Position numbers and translations under genes: made by a program
Part shown: positions 39,932 to 49,368 of the stretch, one piece after another
How positions within the stretch are numbered: position 1 is the stretch's first letter
Layout of the letters: each line of letters starts with the position of its first letter
NCBI RefSeq assembly: GCF_002890915.1
Contig: NZ_POUT01000001.1
Location: 620,001-684,000 of the forward strand
Length of the DNA: 64,000 nt
Source of the DNA: Stutzerimonas stutzeri
Lineage (GTDB): Bacteria > Pseudomonadota > Gammaproteobacteria > Pseudomonadales > Pseudomonadaceae
Direction: 5' to 3'
Notes under the pieces: model-generated
The model's database searches: none
What the model saw: the letters and a program-made list of their open reading frames with translations, nothing else
What the model was told of the DNA's origin: nothing

Positions 39932-39993
39932 GGTAAAGCCGTGCTGACAAAAGCCGGGGATATGTAAAAGTCCGGGTAAAGCCGTGCTGACAA
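39932..39993. repeat. Direct repeat of 19 bases
   Basis: GGTAAAGCCGTGCTGACAA occurs twice, at 39932-39950 and 39975-39993, 43 bases apart. It lies in the divergent promoter region between pbpG and the CigR-like gene. The spacing is close to four helical turns, so it could be a tandem binding site. Confidence 0.8.
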
Positions 39994-40093
39994 CGGCCCG
40001 CGCCGCCATTTCGCCCGTAGGATGGGGCCGTCCGCTGCCTGAGGGCAGTGCATCGTTCAACCGAACTGGGCTTCCCGCAACGAGGGTCTCGCC

Positions 40094-40573
40094 ATGAAAA
40101 CCTCCCGTCTCGTCACCACGCTGGGCATCATCGGCCTTTGCCTGGGCAGTGCCCTGGCCCAGGCAGCACCGGGGCCGCACGACCAGGCCGCCCGCAGCAA
40201 CCCGCATGGCCAGCACGCCAAGCAACCGGCCGCGGCGCACCGCGAGCGGCCCGCCGTGAAGCAGCCGCACAAGACGCAAGCGCAACCGGCGCGCCAGCAG
40301 TACCGGAACCCGCCCAGCGACTTCCGGGAGGTGCATCGCTCGGTCCATGCCAATCGCCACCACATCGGCCGCGGCCCGGCATTGCCGGCACACGTGCACA
40401 TCGTCAAGGGCAAGCCGCTGCCGCGGGGCTGGGGCAAGCGCCTGAGCCCGCAACAGCTGCGCTACCTGCCGCACTACCACGGCTACGAATGGCGGCGCAC
40501 CGGCAGCGATCTACTGTTGGTGGCCGTTGCCACCGGCATCGTCTTCGAGGTGCTGCACGGGGTGCTGGACTGA
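40094..40573 (+). CDS. CigR/RcnB-like exported protein
   Basis: A 159-residue protein with signal peptide [20 protein letters not shown] then LAQA. A His/Gln/Pro-rich middle follows. The C-terminal signature [20 protein letters not shown] then [20 protein letters not shown] and a hydrophobic end is typical of the CigR/RcnB group. CigR is an inner-membrane anti-virulence protein in Salmonella, and RcnB is periplasmic and metal-related; neither role is proven here. The last hydrophobic segment ([19 protein letters not shown]) may anchor it. It is a separate unit about 80 bases before the DUF883 gene. Confidence 0.8.
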   Translation: MKTSRLVTTLGIIGLCLGSALAQAAPGPHDQAARSNPHGQHAKQPAAAHRERPAVKQPHKTQAQPARQQYRNPPSDFREVHRSVHANRHHIGRGPALPAHVHIVKGKPLPRGWGKRLSPQQLRYLPHYHGYEWRRTGSDLLLVAVATGIVFEVLHGVLD

Positions 40574-40654
40574 GCCGGGCAGGGTGCGTGGGCCGGCGCA
40601 CCTCTGGGCGATTCCGGGGTCTAACGCTCACACTTACCGAGGGGAGGTCCCGCC

Positions 40655-40966
40655 ATGTCCCGCTTCAGCCACAAGCCCACCACCCGCGAAGAAGTCCAGC
40701 ACGAGATCGACAGCCTGATGCGTGCGCTGGACGAACTCCGCCACGACGCCGCACGGGATTCGCGCCACCATCTGGATAACCTGCGTTCGCGCGCCGAATC
40801 GCTCTGGCACGACCAGCACTGGGACAAGCACTATGCCGAGCTGTCCCAGCGCACCCGCGAGGCCAGCCGCATGGCCCGCGACTGCGCCCGCGAGCATCCC
40901 TTGTGCACCGTGGCGCTGGCCGCTGGCGCCTGCGCACTGATCGGCTACCTGGTCACCCGTCGCTGA
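40655..40966 (+). CDS. DUF883 (ElaB/YqjD-type) protein
   Basis: A 103-residue protein with a charged helical, coiled-coil-like N-terminal part (TTREEVQHEIDSLMRALDEL). One C-terminal membrane helix (HPLCTVALAAGACALIGYLV) ends in RR, the layout of DUF883 proteins. E. coli YqjD of this family tethers ribosomes to the membrane in stationary phase; ElaB and YqjD are stress-induced. GAGGGGAGGT precedes the ATG. The next gene starts 14 bases after its stop, so they are likely co-transcribed. Confidence 0.85.
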   Translation: MSRFSHKPTTREEVQHEIDSLMRALDELRHDAARDSRHHLDNLRSRAESLWHDQHWDKHYAELSQRTREASRMARDCAREHPLCTVALAAGACALIGYLVTRR

Positions 40967-40980
40967 TCGGCAGCCGTGCC

Positions 40981-41592
40981 ATGCTCAATGCCGAAACGCC
41001 ACGCCTGAAGTTCGCCCTCTATGGTGCGCACTCGGATCTCGGCAGCGCGCTGCTGGTGGAACTGCTCAGCCGCCAGCACGAGGCCGTGGTGCTGCTCGAT
41101 GATCTCAATTCGATGGCCGCCCGGCCGGGTCTGCGGACCAAGCCGGGCGACCCCTTCGACCCGCTGAGCGTCAGCGAGAGCGTGGCGGGCATGGACGCGG
41201 TGATCTGTCTGTTCCACCTGCCGTGGCTGCCCAGCACCGATGCCGTCAGCGGCGAGTCGCCCCAGCGCGACTTCTATCAGGCGGTGCTGGCCTTGCTGCG
41301 CGGGCTGGAACGGGCCGCCGTGAATCGCCTGCTGCTGATCGCCGATTTCCCGGCCATCGAGCAGCAACCCGAGGTCGCGGCGGCGCTGCAGCGGCTGGCG
41401 GCCCACCCACTGCGCTGGACGCTGGTGGACACGCCATCCTCGGGCGGCCTGCTGAGCGTCGAGGCCCTGGCCGGGGCCGCCGGCAAGGGCGACGCCAATC
41501 CCCACCGACAGCTGCAGCGCATCGCCGCCGGCATCGTCGATGAGCTGGAGTCTCCCCAGCACATCCACCAGCGCATCCATTTCCGCGGCTGA
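40981..41592 (+). CDS. Rossmann-fold protein, NAD(P)-binding-like (SDR/NmrA-related)
   Basis: A 203-residue protein with an N-terminal beta-alpha-beta start (LKFALYGAHSDLGSALLVEL). The glycine pattern GAHSDLGSA is a degenerate form of the usual GxxGxxG, as in atypical short-chain dehydrogenases and NmrA-like sensors. A DAVICLFHLPW strand and VNRLLLIADFPAIEQQP follow, but no YxxxK catalytic pair is seen, so a binding or regulatory role is more likely than catalysis. The start at 40981 follows the DUF883 stop by 14 bases. It ends only seven bases before the converging aroE stop. Function unknown. Confidence 0.68.
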   Translation: MLNAETPRLKFALYGAHSDLGSALLVELLSRQHEAVVLLDDLNSMAARPGLRTKPGDPFDPLSVSESVAGMDAVICLFHLPWLPSTDAVSGESPQRDFYQAVLALLRGLERAAVNRLLLIADFPAIEQQPEVAAALQRLAAHPLRWTLVDTPSSGGLLSVEALAGAAGKGDANPHRQLQRIAAGIVDELESPQHIHQRIHFRG

Positions 41593-41599
41593 GCCGAAC

Positions 41600-42418
41600 T
41601 CAGCCGGCGCTCAGTTGGCGCCGCAGTTCGGCAAGCACCGGCGCGGTGTCCGGGCGCACCCCGCGCCAGAGTTCGAAGGCCTCCGCCGCCTGTTCCACCA
41701 GCATGCCGAGGCCGTCGCGGGCCTGCGCGCCGAGTGCCGTCGCCCATCGGCAGAAGGGCGTGGGTGTCGCGCCGTACATCATGTCGTAGCAGAAGGTCCG
41801 CCCCGCAACCACCAGGCTGTCGGGCAGCGGCGGCAACTCACCGCCGAGACTGGCCGAGGTGCCGTTGATGATCAGGTCCACCGGCTCGCCGAGCTGCTCG
41901 AAGCCGCAGGCCGCCAGCGCGCCGAGTTCGGCGAATTCATGCGCCAGCTGCTCGGCCTTGCCCGGCGTGCGGTTGGCGATGATCAGCGCCGCGGGCTTGT
42001 GGGCCAGCAGCGGTTCGAGCACGCCGCGCACGGCGCCGCCGGCGCCCAGCAGCAGGATGCGCTGGCCGGCGAGCGCCACGCCGGAATGGATCAGGTCGCC
42101 GACCAGCCCGGCGCCATCGGTGTTGTCGCCCAGCAGGCGGCCGTCGTCGAGCTTCTTCAGCGTGTTTACCGCACCGGCACGGCGGGCGCGTTCGCTGAGC
42201 TGGTCGGCCAGCAGGTAGGCCTGCTCCTTGAACGGCACGGTGACGTTGGCGCCCAGGCCGTCGCGAAAGAACGCGCGGGCGAACGCCGGGAAGTCGTCCA
42301 GCGGCGCCAGCAGCGGTTCGTAGCTCAGCGCCTGGCCGGTCTGCGCGGCGAACATGGCGTGGATCTGCGGTGATTTGCTGTGGCCGATGGGGTTGCCGAA
42401 GACGCCGTAGCGGTCCAT
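41600..42418 (-). CDS. aroE: Shikimate dehydrogenase (NADP+)
   Basis: A 272-residue enzyme reducing 3-dehydroshikimate to shikimate with NADPH in aromatic amino-acid synthesis. The substrate site is seen in [10 protein letters not shown] and ANVTVPFKE (catalytic lysine), with [11 protein letters not shown]. The NADP site is [11 protein letters not shown] with NRTPGKA after it. Length and start are normal. It lies 63 bases downstream of hemF on the same strand, as in other pseudomonads, with a repeat hairpin in the gap. Confidence 0.97.
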   Translation of the reverse strand: MDRYGVFGNPIGHSKSPQIHAMFAAQTGQALSYEPLLAPLDDFPAFARAFFRDGLGANVTVPFKEQAYLLADQLSERARRAGAVNTLKKLDDGRLLGDNTDGAGLVGDLIHSGVALAGQRILLLGAGGAVRGVLEPLLAHKPAALIIANRTPGKAEQLAHEFAELGALAACGFEQLGEPVDLIINGTSASLGGELPPLPDSLVVAGRTFCYDMMYGATPTPFCRWATALGAQARDGLGMLVEQAAEAFELWRGVRPDTAPVLAELRRQLSAG

Positions 42419-42442
42419 GGGAATCCTAAAATGAAAGCCGAA

Positions 42443-42481
42443 AGCTGGAAGCTTGAAGCTTTTTTCTTCCAGCTTCCAGCT
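42443..42481. repeat. Hairpin repeat, family E, between hemF and aroE
   Basis: AGCTGGAAGC (42443-42452) pairs with GCTTCCAGCT (42472-42481), flanked by AAGCTTGAAGC-type repeats. On the minus strand it sits just after the hemF stop and could partly terminate hemF transcription before aroE. The T-run is in the loop rather than after the stem, so it is not a standard terminator. Confidence 0.65.
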
Positions 42482-43567
<1,086 letters not shown>

Positions 43568-43573
43568 TCAGAC

Positions 43574-44551
43574 ATGTCCAAGCGCATCCAATTCAGCCAG
43601 CACGGTGGTCCCGAAGTCCTGGAGCAGGTCGAGGTCACGCTCAGCGAACCGGGCGCCGGCGAGGTACGCGTGCGCAACCATGCCATTGGCCTGAATTTCA
43701 TCGACACCTATTTCCGCGACGGCCTCTATGCGCCGCCGAGCCTGCCCTCGGGGCTGGGCATGGAAGGCGCCGGGGTGGTCGAGGCGGTAGGCGAGGGCGT
43801 CAGCGGCTTTCGTCCCGGCGACCGGGTCGGCTATGGCACCGGGCCGCTGGGCGCCTATGGCGAGCACCATACGTTGCCGGCGCGGCATCTGGTCAAGCTG
43901 CCGGAGTCGATCAGCTTCGAGCAGGCCGCCGCGGTGATGCTCAAGGGCCTGACCTGCCAGTACCTGCTGCGCCAGATCCACCCGCTGCAGGCCGGCGAAA
44001 CCATCCTCTTCCATGCCGCCGCCGGTGGGGTCGGCTCGATTGCCTGCCAGTGGGCCCGTGCCCTCGGCGCGCGGCTGATCGGCGTGGTCGGCTCGGCGGA
44101 GAAGGCCGCGCGGGCCAAGGCGCTCGGCGCCTGGGCAACCATCGACCGCAGCCACGAGGACGTGGTGCAGCGCGTACTGGAACTCACCGACGGCAAGAAA
44201 TGCCCGGTGGTCTACGACTCGGTGGGCAAGGACACCTGGGACGTCTCGCTGGACTGCGTGGCACCGCGCGGGCTGCTGGTCAGCTTCGGCAACGCCTCCG
44301 GCGCCGTCAACGGCGTGAACCTAGGCGTGCTGGCGCAAAAAGGCTCGTTGTTCGTCACCCGGCCGACCCTCGCCGGCTATGCCGACACCCCGGAGCGCCT
44401 GCAGGCGATGGCGGACGAGCTGTTCGCGATGATCGCCAGCGGCCAGATCCAGGTCGAGATCGGCCAGCGCTTCCCGCTCGGCGAGGCCGCCGCCGCCCAG
44501 CGCAAGCTGGCCGGGCGGGAAACCACCGGTTCGACCGTGCTGGTGCCATAG
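43574..44551 (+). CDS. qor: Quinone oxidoreductase, zinc-independent MDR family
   Basis: A 325-residue NADPH:quinone reductase of the medium-chain dehydrogenase superfamily. It lacks the zinc-ligand cysteines of alcohol dehydrogenases. The substrate-side GLNFIDTYFRDGLY is typical of Qor, and the NADPH site is AAAGGVGSIACQWA, followed by GVVGSAEKA. AGGAG lies eight bases before the ATG; an earlier in-frame ATG lacks this. It diverges from hemF as in P. aeruginosa. A family D repeat follows its stop. Confidence 0.94.
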   Translation: MSKRIQFSQHGGPEVLEQVEVTLSEPGAGEVRVRNHAIGLNFIDTYFRDGLYAPPSLPSGLGMEGAGVVEAVGEGVSGFRPGDRVGYGTGPLGAYGEHHTLPARHLVKLPESISFEQAAAVMLKGLTCQYLLRQIHPLQAGETILFHAAAGGVGSIACQWARALGARLIGVVGSAEKAARAKALGAWATIDRSHEDVVQRVLELTDGKKCPVVYDSVGKDTWDVSLDCVAPRGLLVSFGNASGAVNGVNLGVLAQKGSLFVTRPTLAGYADTPERLQAMADELFAMIASGQIQVEIGQRFPLGEAAAAQRKLAGRETTGSTVLVP

Positions 44552-44559
44552 GTTTCGGG

Positions 44560-44700
44560 CTTCATGCCTTTGGCAGGCCGGCCGGCCTGCAATCGCCGCG
44601 GGGGCGCGCCCACAAAGGATGCGGAGTGCATCGGCTGTTTTTGGTGGGAGGCCCGCCCCCGGGGCGATGCTTTTCAAGCTTCAGGCGAATCGATGTGCGG
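44560..44700. repeat. Single family D REP-like element
   Basis: Contains CAATCGCCGCGGGGGCGCGC, GTGGGAGGCCCGCCCCCGGG and GGCGATGCTTTTCAAGCTTC, the same order as one unit of the tandem array near 6464. It lies between the converging qor and tsaC genes. Confidence 0.82.
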
Positions 44701-44778
44701 GCCTGCGCGCGCCCCGTCAGGCAGCTTTGCGCTTTTCCTTACCGCCTGTGGCCTGAAGCCTGCTGCCGATTTTTACGC

Positions 44779-45336
44779 TCAAGCCGGCCGAATGATCTCG
44801 CCGCTGCGCAAGTCGCGGATGAGGCTGGGGTTGCGCCGCCCACCCAGCGGGCCGTTGAGCACGGCATCCAGCTGCTGCGGGAAGTACTGCTCCACGCGCA
44901 GTCGCGAACGCGCCGCCGGGCGCCCGGCGGGGTTGGCCGAAGTGGACACCAGCGGCCCGGTCAATGCGCAGAGGCGGGCGACCAGCGGGTGATCGCTGAC
45001 CCGCAGGGCCACGCTGTCGTGACGCCCGGTGATCCACTCGGGCAGCCGGTCGCGATGGGGTACCAGCCAGGTATTCGGGCCCGGCCAGCTGCCGGCCAGC
45101 CGGTCGCGCCAGCGCTCGGGCAGGTCGTCCAGCAGGAACTCGAACTGTTCGATATGGCCGGCGACCAGGATCAGCCCTTTCTCCACCGGTCGCTCCTTCA
45201 GCGCCAGCAGGCGCAGCACCGCCTCTTCCGCCCAGGGATCGCAGCCCAGCCCCCAGACCGCTTCGGTGGGATAGGCAATCACGCCACCGGCCCGGACCAC
45301 CCGGGCGACCTGTTGCACACGCCAACTGCCGATCAT
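44779..45336 (-). CDS. tsaC: Threonylcarbamoyl-AMP synthase (YrdC/Sua5 family)
   Basis: A 185-residue YrdC-type enzyme making threonylcarbamoyl-AMP from threonine, bicarbonate and ATP, the first step of t6A modification at position 37 of ANN-decoding tRNAs. Features include [30 protein letters not shown] (the KRx...K/G-type site), PGPNTWLVP and [14 protein letters not shown]. The length fits the short TsaC form without the Sua5 extension. It lies downstream of dprA on the same strand, separated by family B repeats. Confidence 0.95.
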   Translation of the reverse strand: MIGSWRVQQVARVVRAGGVIAYPTEAVWGLGCDPWAEEAVLRLLALKERPVEKGLILVAGHIEQFEFLLDDLPERWRDRLAGSWPGPNTWLVPHRDRLPEWITGRHDSVALRVSDHPLVARLCALTGPLVSTSANPAGRPAARSRLRVEQYFPQQLDAVLNGPLGGRRNPSLIRDLRSGEIIRPA

Positions 45337-45411
45337 GCCGACCTCTGCTCGATAAATGGCGGCAGTGTACCCAAGCCGTCCAGCGCGCGCAGGGGTTGAA
45401 TGGCTTGCCTA

Positions 45412-45508
45412 ATTGGGTTGAATGCAGCGAAGCCCGGCACGGGGAGTCTCGGCTTAATAACCGCGGCGTGGGTTGGGCTTCGTCGCTATGCTCCTCAACC
45501 CAACCTAC
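45412..45508. repeat. Family B repeats between dprA and tsaC
   Basis: A unit TTGGGTTGAATGCAGCGAAG at 45412-45436 is followed by an inverted one, GTTGGGCTTCGTCGCTATGC then TCCTCAACCCAACCTAC (45471-45508). It is the same arrangement as the pair near 13565. Confidence 0.8.
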
Positions 45509-46605
45509 CGCAGTGTCCGGACCGACCACAGGCCGTTGTCGCAAACCACCTGTCCCTCGATTTCCAGCTCGGTGAGTTCGGCCAGCACCTGCGCCAGCGG
45601 GCGCTCGAGCGCCAGGGCCAGCGCCTCGCTGCTCAGCGACGCGGCCAGTAGCTCGCGCAACAGCGGATGCCCGGCCTGCACATCCGCCGCCGCGGCCGCC
45701 GGCCCCGGAGCCAGTCGCTGCCAGCCACGCAGCCCCTCGAGCACGTCCTCGACCGACTCCACCAGCGCCGCGCCCTGGCGGATCAGTTGGTGGCAGCCAC
45801 GCGCGCCGGGATGGTGGATCGAGCCGGGAATCGCATAGACCTCGCGGCCCTGCTCGGCCGCCAGCCGCGCGGTGATCAGCGAGCCGCTGGAGGGGCTCGC
45901 CTCGACCACCAGCACGCCGAGCGACAAACCGCTGATGATGCGGTTGCGTCGCGGAAAGTTGCTCGCCTGCGGGGCGCAATCCAGCGGCAGTTCCGAGACC
46001 AGCGCGCCACCCTGCTCGACGATCTGCTGCGCCAGCCGTGCATGACGCTGCGGATACAGCCGTTCGAGCCCGGTGCCCAGCACCGCGACGGTCCGGCCGC
46101 CGGCGTCCAGGGCACCCTGGTGGGCCGCGCCGTCGATGCCCAGCGCCAGGCCGCTGGTGATGACGAACCCTGCGCCGGCCAGGCTGCGGGCGAAGGCCCG
46201 TGCATTGTCCAGGCCGTTGCGCGAGGCACGACGGCTGCCGACCATCGCCAGCTGCGGTCGCTCGAGCAGGCCCGGGGCGCCGGCGACGAACAGCAGCGGC
46301 GGGGCGTCCGGCAGTTCGGCCAGCAGGGCGGGGTAGGCCGGATCGTCCCAGCTCAGCAGGTGATGGTCGGGCTGCTCCAGCCAGAGCAAGGCGGCGCCGG
46401 CCCGTTCACGGATTTCGGCGCTGCGCCGCGGTTCGGCACAGCTGGGCGGCAACCCCAGCGAGCGCCAGGCGCTGGCCGGCGCACTCAGCGCGGACGCGGC
46501 ATCGGGGAAGGCGCGGAGCAACGTGTGCAGGCGTCGCGGCCCGAGGTCGGGCAGCAGGTGCAGGCGCAGCCGGGCTTCGAGCTCGGCGGGGGAAACGGCA
46601 GGCAT
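45505..46605 (-). CDS. dprA: DNA-processing protein DprA
   Basis: A 366-residue DprA/Smf protein that binds incoming single-stranded DNA and loads RecA during natural transformation. The Rossmann-like core is clear: VGSRRASRNGLDNARAFARS, SGLALGIDGAAHQGAL, TVAVLGTGLERLYPQRH and FPRRNRIISGLS. A C-terminal winged-helix domain follows (about residues 305-366). The ATG at 46605 has AGGAG upstream; a start nine codons earlier adds charged residues of no clear value. It is followed by tsaC. Its presence fits the natural competence known in P. stutzeri. Confidence 0.95.
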   Translation of the reverse strand: MPAVSPAELEARLRLHLLPDLGPRRLHTLLRAFPDAASALSAPASAWRSLGLPPSCAEPRRSAEIRERAGAALLWLEQPDHHLLSWDDPAYPALLAELPDAPPLLFVAGAPGLLERPQLAMVGSRRASRNGLDNARAFARSLAGAGFVITSGLALGIDGAAHQGALDAGGRTVAVLGTGLERLYPQRHARLAQQIVEQGGALVSELPLDCAPQASNFPRRNRIISGLSLGVLVVEASPSSGSLITARLAAEQGREVYAIPGSIHHPGARGCHQLIRQGAALVESVEDVLEGLRGWQRLAPGPAAAAADVQAGHPLLRELLAASLSSEALALALERPLAQVLAELTELEIEGQVVCDNGLWSVRTLR

Positions 46606-46670
46606 GGGCGAGCGCTCCTTGTCTCGTCGCACCGCATCCGTGCGGTGGTTTTCTCAGGCCAGGTGAAACA

Positions 46671-46690
46671 GGCCCCGCATCGGCGGGGCC
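46671..46690 (-). terminator. Possible terminator after the LysM gene
   Basis: GGCCCCGC and GCGGGGCC form a perfect stem around ATCG, seven bases beyond the LysM-gene stop on the minus strand. The following T-run is short (TGTTTC), so termination may be partial, allowing read-through to dprA. Confidence 0.5.
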
Positions 46691-46696
46691 TCGTCC

Positions 46697-47722
46697 TTAC
46701 GGATTGCGAACCTTGTCCTTCACCGCCAGCGAGCGGGTCGCCTGCAGCACCAGGCCATAGCTGAGCTTGTCGTAGGTGCGGAACACCATCAGCAGCCCGG
46801 AGCGCTCGTCCGGGATCTTGACGTTCTCGCCGGTCACGCGGTCGCGCACGGTCTCGCCGGTCTTGTAGACCGCCAGCACGTTGCCGTCCTGCAGGCCGTC
46901 GCGCGCCCCCTTGTTCAGCGTGACCACGTCGAACTGGCCGATCTGGGTGACGCCACGCGGCACGTCGAGAATCACGCCTTCGATCTCGCTGGCCGGGGCG
47001 CTGGGCATGAAGGTGGAGTTGACCGCACGCTCCTCGCTGGGGAACAGGCGATCGCCGATACGCGCTTCCTGGGTGGTGCGGGTCAGCTGCATGGTGGCGA
47101 TGTCGCCTTCGACCTCGGCGATCTCCACGGTGCCGACATCGTCGGCATTGATGCCGAGGAACTCGCCGGTCTCCGGATCGACGTAGGTCTTGCCCTGGCG
47201 GAAGATGCCGTAGGCCGGCAGGTGTTCGTTGAAGTCGCCACGCCCATAGATGCGGTCGCCGGCGCCGCTGATCACCCGTTCGGCATTGCCGGCGACGATG
47301 TAGGGCGCGCCCTCGAACTGCTCGGCGGTGTCGATGATGCGGTTGCTCAGCAGGAAGCTGTTGATCGCCTCCAGCGGAATGGTCGGGATGGCTTCGGCCA
47401 TCGGCGTGGTGCGCACGGTGGGCGACAGCTTGATGGTGCCGCGCGAGGCACCGCGGTCGAGCACCAGCCGCGGCTGGCCGTCGATGTAGACGAGGTTGAG
47501 CGAGTCGCCCGGGTAGATCAGGTGAGGATTCTCGATCTGTGGGTTGGCGTGCCACAGTTCAGGCCACTTCCAGGGCTCGCGCAGGAAGCGTCCGGAAATG
47601 TCCCAGAGGGTGTCGCCCTTCACCACGGTATACCGCTCCGGATGGTTGTCCTTGAGCTGCACCGCGGCCTGGGCGATACCGCCGACAGCCACCAGCAGCA
47701 GGGCGAGTAGTGATTTCCTCAT
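46697..47722 (-). CDS. LysM peptidoglycan-binding protein
   Basis: A 341-residue exported protein: signal peptide MRKSLLALLLVAVGGIAQAA, then a LysM domain (about residues 30-80: RYTVVKGDTLWDISGRFL ... PHLIYPGDSLNL) that binds peptidoglycan. The rest is a beta-rich region of unknown fold typical of this Pseudomonas protein. It precedes dprA and tsaC on the minus strand and is divergent from def, as remembered for P. aeruginosa. A longer start ten codons upstream is possible. Its role is probably in the cell wall, but it is uncharacterised. Confidence 0.9.
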   Translation of the reverse strand: MRKSLLALLLVAVGGIAQAAVQLKDNHPERYTVVKGDTLWDISGRFLREPWKWPELWHANPQIENPHLIYPGDSLNLVYIDGQPRLVLDRGASRGTIKLSPTVRTTPMAEAIPTIPLEAINSFLLSNRIIDTAEQFEGAPYIVAGNAERVISGAGDRIYGRGDFNEHLPAYGIFRQGKTYVDPETGEFLGINADDVGTVEIAEVEGDIATMQLTRTTQEARIGDRLFPSEERAVNSTFMPSAPASEIEGVILDVPRGVTQIGQFDVVTLNKGARDGLQDGNVLAVYKTGETVRDRVTGENVKIPDERSGLLMVFRTYDKLSYGLVLQATRSLAVKDKVRNP

Positions 47723-47870
47723 GTGGTGAATCCCTTTATTATGTGCCTTCACGTAAAGCGCCCTAGCGCCGCGGAACCCTTGTGGAACGCGGCATTAAGC
47801 CGTTTTCCAAGCTGCTCGGCATCTTAGCAGCGGCTTTTGACTTTATTCCATAAGTGCATCACAAACGCAT

Positions 47871-48377
47871 ATGGCCATTCTGAACATCCTTGAGTTTCCC
47901 GATCCGCGGCTGCGCACCATCGCCAAGCCGGTGGACGTGGTCGATGACGGCATCCGTCAGCTGGTCGACGACATGTTCGAAACCATGTACGACGCCCCCG
48001 GCATCGGTCTGGCGGCGACCCAGGTCAATGTGCACAAGCGCGTGGTGGTGATGGACCTGTCCGAGGACAAGTCCGAGCCGCGGGTCTTCATCAACCCCGA
48101 GTTCGAACCACTGACCGAGGAGATGGAGCAGTACCAGGAAGGTTGCCTGTCGGTACCGGGTTTCTATGAGAACGTCGAGCGCCCGCAGAAGGTCAGGGTC
48201 AAGGCGCTGGACCGCGACGGCCAGCCCTACGAGCTGATCGCCGAAGGCCTGCTGGCGGTGTGCATCCAGCACGAGTGCGATCACCTCAACGGCAAGCTGT
48301 TCGTCGACTACCTGTCCAACCTCAAGCGTGACCGGATCAAGAAGAAGCTGGAAAAGATCCACCGCCAGCAGGCTTGA
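47871..48377 (+). CDS. def: Peptide deformylase
   Basis: A 168-residue metallohydrolase removing the formyl group from the N-terminus of new proteins. All three motifs are intact: GIGLAATQV (residues 44-52), EGCLS with metal ligand C92, and QHECDH with H134, E135 and H138. The length is that of type 1 bacterial enzymes. It precedes fmt, the formylating partner, but a strong terminator lies between them, so part of fmt expression may need its own promoter. Confidence 0.97.
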   Translation: MAILNILEFPDPRLRTIAKPVDVVDDGIRQLVDDMFETMYDAPGIGLAATQVNVHKRVVVMDLSEDKSEPRVFINPEFEPLTEEMEQYQEGCLSVPGFYENVERPQKVRVKALDRDGQPYELIAEGLLAVCIQHECDHLNGKLFVDYLSNLKRDRIKKKLEKIHRQQA

Positions 48378-48391
48378 GCCCCGAATCCCCG

Positions 48392-48418
48392 AAGGCTTGC
48401 GACCGCAAGCCTTTTTTA
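48392..48418 (+). terminator. Rho-independent terminator between def and fmt
   Basis: AAGGCTTGCG pairs with CGCAAGCC followed by TTTTTT (48412-48417). It starts 15 bases after the def stop and ends 18 bases before the fmt start. Confidence 0.85.
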
Positions 48419-48435
48419 TTGACGAGTCTTCCCCC

Positions 48436-49368
48436 ATGCGCATCGTTTTCGCCGGCACCCCGGAATTCGCCGCCCGGCATCTGCAGGCCCTGCTCGATGC
48501 GGGCCAGTCGGTCATCGCCGTCTACACCCAGCCGGACCGACCGGCCGGACGCGGGCAGAAACTGATGCCCAGCCCGGTCAAGCAGCTCGCCCTGCAGCAC
48601 GGCATCGCCGTCTACCAGCCGCAGACCCTGCGCGATCCGGCGGCGCAGGCGGAACTGGCAGGCCTGCAGGCCGAGCTGATGGTGGTGGTCGCCTACGGCC
48701 TGATCCTGCCGCAGGCGGTGCTCGACCTGCCGCGCCTGGGCTGCATCAACAGCCATGCCTCGCTGCTGCCACGCTGGCGCGGCGCGGCGCCGATCCAGCG
48801 GGCGATCGAGGCCGGCGACGGCGAATCCGGCGTCACCGTGATGCAGATGGAGGCAGGGCTGGACACCGGCCCGATGCTGCTCAAGGTGAGCACGCCGATC
48901 GCTGCCAGCGATACCGGCGGCACGCTGCATGACCGCCTCGCCGAACTGGGTGCGCAAGCCGTGGTACAGGCGGTGGATGCCCTGGCCGCCGGCACGCTGG
49001 CGCCCGAGGTCCAGGACGACGCGCTCGCCACCTACGCGCACAAGCTGAACAAGGACGAGGCGCGCATCGACTGGACGCGCCCGGCCGTCGAGCTGGAGCG
49101 ACTGATCCGCGCCTTCCATCCCTGGCCGATCTGCCACAGTACGCTCGCCGGCGAGGCGCTGAAGATCCATGGCGCGCGGCTCGGCGCAGGGCAGGGCGAG
49201 CCCGGCCTGATTCTCGCCGCCGGCAAGGAAGGGCTGTCCGTCGCCTGCGGCGAGGGCGCGCTGCTGCTGACCCGCCTGCAACTGCCCGGCGGCAAGCCGC
49301 TGGCCTTCGCCGACCTGTACAACAGCCGCCGCGAGCAATTCGCCCCCGGCCAGGTGCTCGGCCAATGA
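48436..49368 (+). CDS. fmt: Methionyl-tRNA formyltransferase
   Basis: A 310-residue enzyme formylating initiator Met-tRNA with 10-formyl-tetrahydrofolate. The N-terminal catalytic domain starts [20 protein letters not shown]. It contains the active-site [20 protein letters not shown] (Asn and His) and [11 protein letters not shown] (Asp). A C-terminal tRNA-binding domain follows from about residue 205. The ATG at 48436 has only a weak ribosome binding site. Its stop overlaps rsmB by four bases, giving a fmt-rsmB pair followed by trkA. Confidence 0.96.
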   Translation: MRIVFAGTPEFAARHLQALLDAGQSVIAVYTQPDRPAGRGQKLMPSPVKQLALQHGIAVYQPQTLRDPAAQAELAGLQAELMVVVAYGLILPQAVLDLPRLGCINSHASLLPRWRGAAPIQRAIEAGDGESGVTVMQMEAGLDTGPMLLKVSTPIAASDTGGTLHDRLAELGAQAVVQAVDALAAGTLAPEVQDDALATYAHKLNKDEARIDWTRPAVELERLIRAFHPWPICHSTLAGEALKIHGARLGAGQGEPGLILAAGKEGLSVACGEGALLLTRLQLPGGKPLAFADLYNSRREQFAPGQVLGQ

